Shown piece by piece: positions 60,666 through 64,000 of a stretch of DNA of 64,000 nucleotides. The DNA lies in NCBI RefSeq assembly GCF_001984105.1, contig NZ_MTQM01000008.1, positions 744,001 through 808,000 of the forward strand. Reading direction: 5' to 3'. Position numbers and translations under genes: made by a program. Source of the DNA: Microbacterium sp. CSI-V (GTDB lineage: Bacteria > Actinomycetota > Actinomycetes > Actinomycetales > Microbacteriaceae). Position 1 is the stretch's first letter. The number at the start of each line of letters is the position of its first letter. The notes under the pieces are model-generated. The model was not told the origin of the DNA. It did no database searches and saw only the letters and a list, made by a program, of their open reading frames with translations.

Positions 60666-61898
60666 GTGCACGTGGTGATGTTCGCCGACCAGCACGTGGA
60701 GTCGCTGGGCGGTGCGCAGGTGTCGATGCGGTTGCAGCGGCGGTTCCTCGAGCGCGCAGGCCACACCGTGACGATCGTCGCGCCTCGGATGCATCGCCGA
60801 GCCCCCACCGACACCGCGTACGTCGACCTCCCGTCGATCCCGGTCACCCTCGACCGCGAGTACGCGCTCTCGTGGCCGGGTCGCCGGACGGATCGTCTCG
60901 TGGATGCCGCGCTGGCCGGCCGCGCGCCCGTCGACGTCGTGCACGTGCAGGCGGATTTCTGGGGCGCGTTCATCGGCCACCGGTACGCGGCACGGCAGGG
61001 GCTCCCGGTCGTGCACACGATGCACAACCGCGTCGACGTCGGCATCGAGGCGACCGCCCCGTTCCCGCTTCTCGTGATGCGGGTGCTCAATGCGTGGGCG
61101 CGCCGGGCGCTTCGGCCCGCGCTGCGCGGCCGGGAACCCCGGCACGAGCCCGACGGCTGGGCCTACCTGCGCCGCCTCGCACGGCTGTCGGCCGCGGTCA
61201 CGGCGCCGTCGGCGCATTTCGCGCGTCGGCTCGAGGCGCACGGCGCGGTCCCCGGCGACACCGTCCGAGGCGCTGAGGACACCGCCCGCGTCGACGTCGT
61301 GTGGAACGGCATCGACGACGACATCCTGGATGCCGCGCTCGCGGCGGGATCCGCCGAGCGGCGCCCCGGCCGCCCGCGGTTCGTGTGGATCGGTCGCATG
61401 AGCCCGGAGAAGCGGCTTCTGCCCTTCCTCGAGGCCGTGGCGGCAGCGGGCATCGACGCCGAGGTCGAGGTCATCGGCGGGGGAGCGCAGCTGCGCGCGG
61501 CCCGTCGCCTCGTGGAGCGCACGCGCCCGGTGGCATCCATCCGATTCGCGGGGAGGATGCCGTACGCCCGGACGCTCGCGCGTCTCGCCGCGGCGGACGC
61601 CGTCGTGCAGACCTCGATCGGCTTCGAGACGCAGGGCATGACGGTGTTCGAGGCCGCATCGCTCGGGACTCCCGCCGTGGTCAGCGACCCCGACATCGCC
61701 GCGGAGCTCGGCGGGGGCGTCTGGAGCGTCGGGGATGCCACCGTCCCGGCGCTCGCCGAGACTCTGCGCCGCGCGGCGGCCGACATCGCCGCGGGCTCCC
61801 CGGTCGCGGTGGATCCGACGATCGGGGAGCGGTTCCGGCAGTCGTCGCGCACGGCGGCGATGGTCGAGGTCTACGCCCGGGCCGTCGCGCCGCGCTGA
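60666..61898 (+). CDS. GT4 family glycosyltransferase 2
   Basis: A 410-residue GT-B enzyme, clearly related to its neighbour. It has ADQHVESLGGAQVSMRLQRRF, then FVWIGRMSPEKRLLPFLEAVAAAG and the C-terminal GFETQGMTVFEAASLGTPAVVSD, the usual E-x7-E type region. The GTG at 60666 lies five bases after the upstream stop, so the two form an operon and probably extend the same glycan or glycolipid. A central insertion near residues 140-165 is Arg-rich. Confidence 0.85.
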   Translation: MHVVMFADQHVESLGGAQVSMRLQRRFLERAGHTVTIVAPRMHRRAPTDTAYVDLPSIPVTLDREYALSWPGRRTDRLVDAALAGRAPVDVVHVQADFWGAFIGHRYAARQGLPVVHTMHNRVDVGIEATAPFPLLVMRVLNAWARRALRPALRGREPRHEPDGWAYLRRLARLSAAVTAPSAHFARRLEAHGAVPGDTVRGAEDTARVDVVWNGIDDDILDAALAAGSAERRPGRPRFVWIGRMSPEKRLLPFLEAVAAAGIDAEVEVIGGGAQLRAARRLVERTRPVASIRFAGRMPYARTLARLAAADAVVQTSIGFETQGMTVFEAASLGTPAVVSDPDIAAELGGGVWSVGDATVPALAETLRRAAADIAAGSPVAVDPTIGERFRQSSRTAAMVEVYARAVAPR

Positions 61899-62161
61899 GC
61901 GCGCTGGACGCGGCCGGGGGTCGCGCGCCGCGACGCCTCGGCGGCCTCGGGTGCGGCGGCCTCGGTCGCGGCTGCGGCGGACGCGGCTGCGGCTGACGCG
62001 GCGGGCGATGCGGCGTCGTCGCGCGGTGCGCGGAGCTCGCTGCCGCCGGGGAGGCGGCGCGAGTCGGTGGGGACGCGGCGGTAGCCGTCGGTGCGGATCA
62101 GCCAGACGGAGGCGCCGATCCCGATCAGGGCGAGGAGGCCGAAAGCGATGAAGTAAGCCAT
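61871..62161 (-). CDS. small one-helix membrane protein with Ala-rich tail
   Basis: A 96-residue protein: an N-terminal membrane helix (MAYFIAFGLLALIGIGASVWLI), a basic loop and a low-complexity Ala/Glu-rich tail with Arg end. Function unknown. A -10 TAGTTT lies seven bases before the ATG, so it is probably leaderless. The 3' end overlaps the glycosyltransferase end by 28 bases on the opposite strand. Confidence 0.62.
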   Translation of the reverse strand: MAYFIAFGLLALIGIGASVWLIRTDGYRRVPTDSRRLPGGSELRAPRDDAASPAASAAAASAAAATEAAAPEAAEASRRATPGRVQRAQRGATARA

Positions 62162-62185
62162 GGCAGAGAAACTACGTCTGTACGA

Positions 62186-62208
62186 ATCATGCCTGCGAGT
62201 GGCATGAT
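62186..62208. promoter_or_regulatory. inverted repeat ATCATGCC-N7-GGCATGAT
   Basis: Perfect eight-base arms lie between the small membrane protein gene and the GlxA-type gene, which are divergent. It sits upstream of the -10 of the former and about 40 bases before the start of the latter. A repressor operator is likely, possibly for the adjacent GlxA-type protein. Confidence 0.5.
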
Positions 62209-62246
62209 GGACGACATTCGATGTATTTCTGCCACCCGGAGGATCC

Positions 62247-63236
62247 ATGCGTTCCGTCGCCGTCGTCGTCCAGCCCGGCTTCGCCCCGTTCGAGTTCGGC
62301 CTCGCGTGCGAGGCGTTCGGACTCGACCGCAGCGATGACGGCATCCCGAACTTCGACTTCCGTATCGTGAGCCCCGACCCGGGCGTGGTCCCGTCCAACA
62401 TCGGGTTCTCCATCAACGTCGAGCACGGTCTCGACGCCGCCGACGACGTCGACATCCTCGTCCTGGCCCCGATCCCCCGCGCGCAGTGGGAGCACGTCGA
62501 CGAACGCGTGATCGACCTCGTGCGCCGCGCCGACGCCCGCGGCGCGTGGCTGCTGAGCGTGTGCAGCGGCTCGTTCGTCCTCGCCGCCGCGGGCGTCCTC
62601 GACGGGCGTCGCGCCACGACCCACTGGCGCTACGCCCACACGATGGCCCGCATGTACCCCGAGATCGAGGTCGACCCCGACGTGCTGTACGTCCAGTCGG
62701 GCAACATCATCACGAGCGCCGGTACCGCGGCGGGGCTCGACGCGTGCCTGCACCTGCTCCGGCAGGAACTGGGAGCCGAACTCGCCAACCGCATCGCCCG
62801 GCGGATGGTCGTCGCGCCGCAGCGCGACGGCGGGCAGGCGCAGTTCATCGCGGCCCCGATCCCGGTCGACACGTCGCTGTCGCTCGCCCCCGTCACCGAG
62901 TGGATGATGCAGAACCTGCACGCCGACCTGTCGGTTGAGCGGCTCGCGGCCCGCGCGCACATGTCGCCGCGGACGTTCGCGCGCCGCTTCAAGGCCGACT
63001 TCGGTGCGACGCCGGCCGCGTGGTTGGCGCGGCAGCGGCTGCTGCACGCCCAGCGGCTCCTCGAGGAGACCGACCTCGGCCTCGACCGCATCGCGTCGGA
63101 GTGCGGCTTCGGCTCGGCGGCGGTGCTGCGGCAGAACTTCGCCCGCACGATGGGGCTCACCCCCACCGCGTACCGCGCCCGCTTCTCGTGCTCCGACGAC
63201 GTGGCCGTGCCCTCCCGGGAGGCCGTGCCGGCCTGA
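62247..63236 (+). CDS. GlxA-family regulator 2 (DJ-1/PfpI plus AraC)
   Basis: A 329-residue regulator. The DJ-1/PfpI domain covers about residues 3-175 with SVCSGSFVLAAAGVLDG at its elbow. The AraC domain at about 215-315 has ERLAARAHMSPRTFARRFKADFG and DRIASECGFGSAAVLRQNF. The ATG follows GGAGGATCC. It resembles the FtrA / GlxA type regulators that sense small polar compounds. The adjacent inverted repeat at 62186 may be its own site. Confidence 0.88.
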   Translation: MRSVAVVVQPGFAPFEFGLACEAFGLDRSDDGIPNFDFRIVSPDPGVVPSNIGFSINVEHGLDAADDVDILVLAPIPRAQWEHVDERVIDLVRRADARGAWLLSVCSGSFVLAAAGVLDGRRATTHWRYAHTMARMYPEIEVDPDVLYVQSGNIITSAGTAAGLDACLHLLRQELGAELANRIARRMVVAPQRDGGQAQFIAAPIPVDTSLSLAPVTEWMMQNLHADLSVERLAARAHMSPRTFARRFKADFGATPAAWLARQRLLHAQRLLEETDLGLDRIASECGFGSAAVLRQNFARTMGLTPTAYRARFSCSDDVAVPSREAVPA

Positions 63237-63256
63237 GCTCGCCGGACCGCCCCGCC

Positions 63257-64000
63257 TCAGGCGTGCGCGGCGACGAAGGCGGCGTGGTCCGCGCGCGACA
63301 CGTCGGCGTACGCGAACGCCCAGGACGCCAGTGCCTCGGTCACCGCGCGACCGGAGCCGACGTAGCCCGCCACGGCGGCGGCATCCGGAGACTGCGCGTG
63401 CGCGCGCGCCAGGGTGACCCCGCACGCCTGGGCGTATCGGCGGAACGGCTGGTCGGCGAGCTCCACCATCTCGATGCCGCCCTTCATGTCGTGGAACTGG
63501 CGCACGTAGTAGTCGGCCTCGGCGCCCCGGACGTGCCCGAGGAACGGGTCGGACACGCCCTGGAGAACGCGCTGCAGCGACACGACCCGCGCCCCCTCCC
63601 CGTCGGACGCGATGAGCGCGACCAGCGATTCCGGCTGACGGATGCCGCCGAACTGCTGCAGCACGCTGGCGCCGGCCTGCTTCCCCTGGAGGACGAAGGC
63701 GTGAGCGTCCCCGTCCTGCAGGAGCAGGAGGTAGCAGCGGGTTCCGACGCTGCCCACGCCCACCACGCGACGCGCGACGTCGGTGATGCTGTACTGCTCG
63801 AGGGTCAGGCGCACGTCGACGTTCGCCGACGTCCGGTAGGCGCCGTCAACGGCGAGGACGCGCGCGGCGAGCTCCGCGTCGACGGGGGTCATGAGCGGCG
63901 GCTGGTGCACGAACGCGAGGCGTCCCGCCCCCACGTCGGTGGTGAGGCGGCGGACGGCGCGGGCGCCGGTCCGACGTTCAGCATCGGCCATGGCGTTCTT
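63257..64000 (-). CDS. DUF2252 protein (5' partial)
   Basis: The minus-strand frame is open to the window edge, so this is the C-terminal part of a longer protein: about 247 codons of a family usually over 400. The conserved DUF2252 segment RRVVGVGSVGTRCYLLLLQ is present, as are GKQAGASVLQ and the C-terminal TLARAHAQSPD. The family has a kinase-like fold with no established function. Met at 63991 is internal in family terms. The stop is at 63257, convergent with the GlxA-type gene. Confidence 0.85.
   Translation of the reverse strand, partial: KNAMADAERRTGARAVRRLTTDVGAGRLAFVHQPPLMTPVDAELAARVLAVDGAYRTSANVDVRLTLEQYSITDVARRVVGVGSVGTRCYLLLLQDGDAHAFVLQGKQAGASVLQQFGGIRQPESLVALIASDGEGARVVSLQRVLQGVSDPFLGHVRGAEADYYVRQFHDMKGGIEMVELADQPFRRYAQACGVTLARAHAQSPDAAAVAGYVGSGRAVTEALASWAFAYADVSRADHAAFVAAHA

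Overview
The window is GC-rich, densely coded DNA with heavy use of GC-ending codons. It has a dnaK-grpE-dnaJ-hspR operon with HAIR-type operators, many candidate leaderless genes and frequent ROK, MarR, PucR and GlxA regulators. This points to an actinobacterium, most likely Microbacterium or a close relative in the Microbacteriaceae. The genus is an inference, because no rRNA lies in the window. No stretch longer than about 300 bases lacks a gene.

Region 1 (1-15066) looks like a C-glycoside and 3-keto-sugar catabolic island. It holds a GMC-type FAD sugar oxidase, three beta subunits of the C-glycoside deglycosidase type (DUF6379), three TIM-barrel proteins that look like alpha partners, and four further sugar phosphate isomerase/epimerase barrels. 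Two Gfo/Idh/MocA oxidoreductases, a ThuA-domain protein, an NTF2/SnoaL-like protein and a ROK regulator complete it. The expected chemistry is oxidation of the sugar at C3, cleavage of the C-C bond to the aglycone by the alpha-beta enzyme, then processing of the freed keto sugar.

Region 2 (15177-27230) joins a third Gfo/Idh protein and an unknown partner to a run of aromatic-catabolism genes: FAD monooxygenase, extradiol ring-cleavage dioxygenase, two FAH-fold enzymes, cyclase-family hydrolase, ACMSD-like amidohydrolase and SDR. An MFS transporter and a second GMC oxidase follow. These could degrade the aglycone. A palindrome, CGAC-N4-GTCG, sits in the spacer of three promoters across regions 1 and 2, and two degenerate copies lie in two more, which suggests one regulon.

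Region 3 (27315-38712) carries an NTF2-like gene, a BLUF blue-light sensor with a small partner, a hipBA toxin-antitoxin pair and a double-domain Lrp/AsnC regulator. The regulator is divergent from a dipeptide-type ABC operon (with a permease-ATPase fusion) that ends in a metal-dependent amidohydrolase. A secreted SGNH lipoprotein and a small membrane protein close the region.

Region 4 (38722-49929) is housekeeping: tRNA-Gly(CCC), dcd, a divergent MarR-type pair with His-rich segments, an MFS transporter, a DEAD-box helicase, the dnaK operon and an alpha/beta hydrolase. Region 5 (50074-64000) has PucR, TetR, XRE/MmyB and two GlxA-type regulators, a potassium channel, a heterodimeric ABC exporter, two GT4 glycosyltransferases and a DUF2252 protein cut by the window edge.

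Scattered between genes are nine intergenic palindromes in five sequence types. All share one design: a short core present four times, two forward and two inverted, in a long hairpin of about 65-84 nt.
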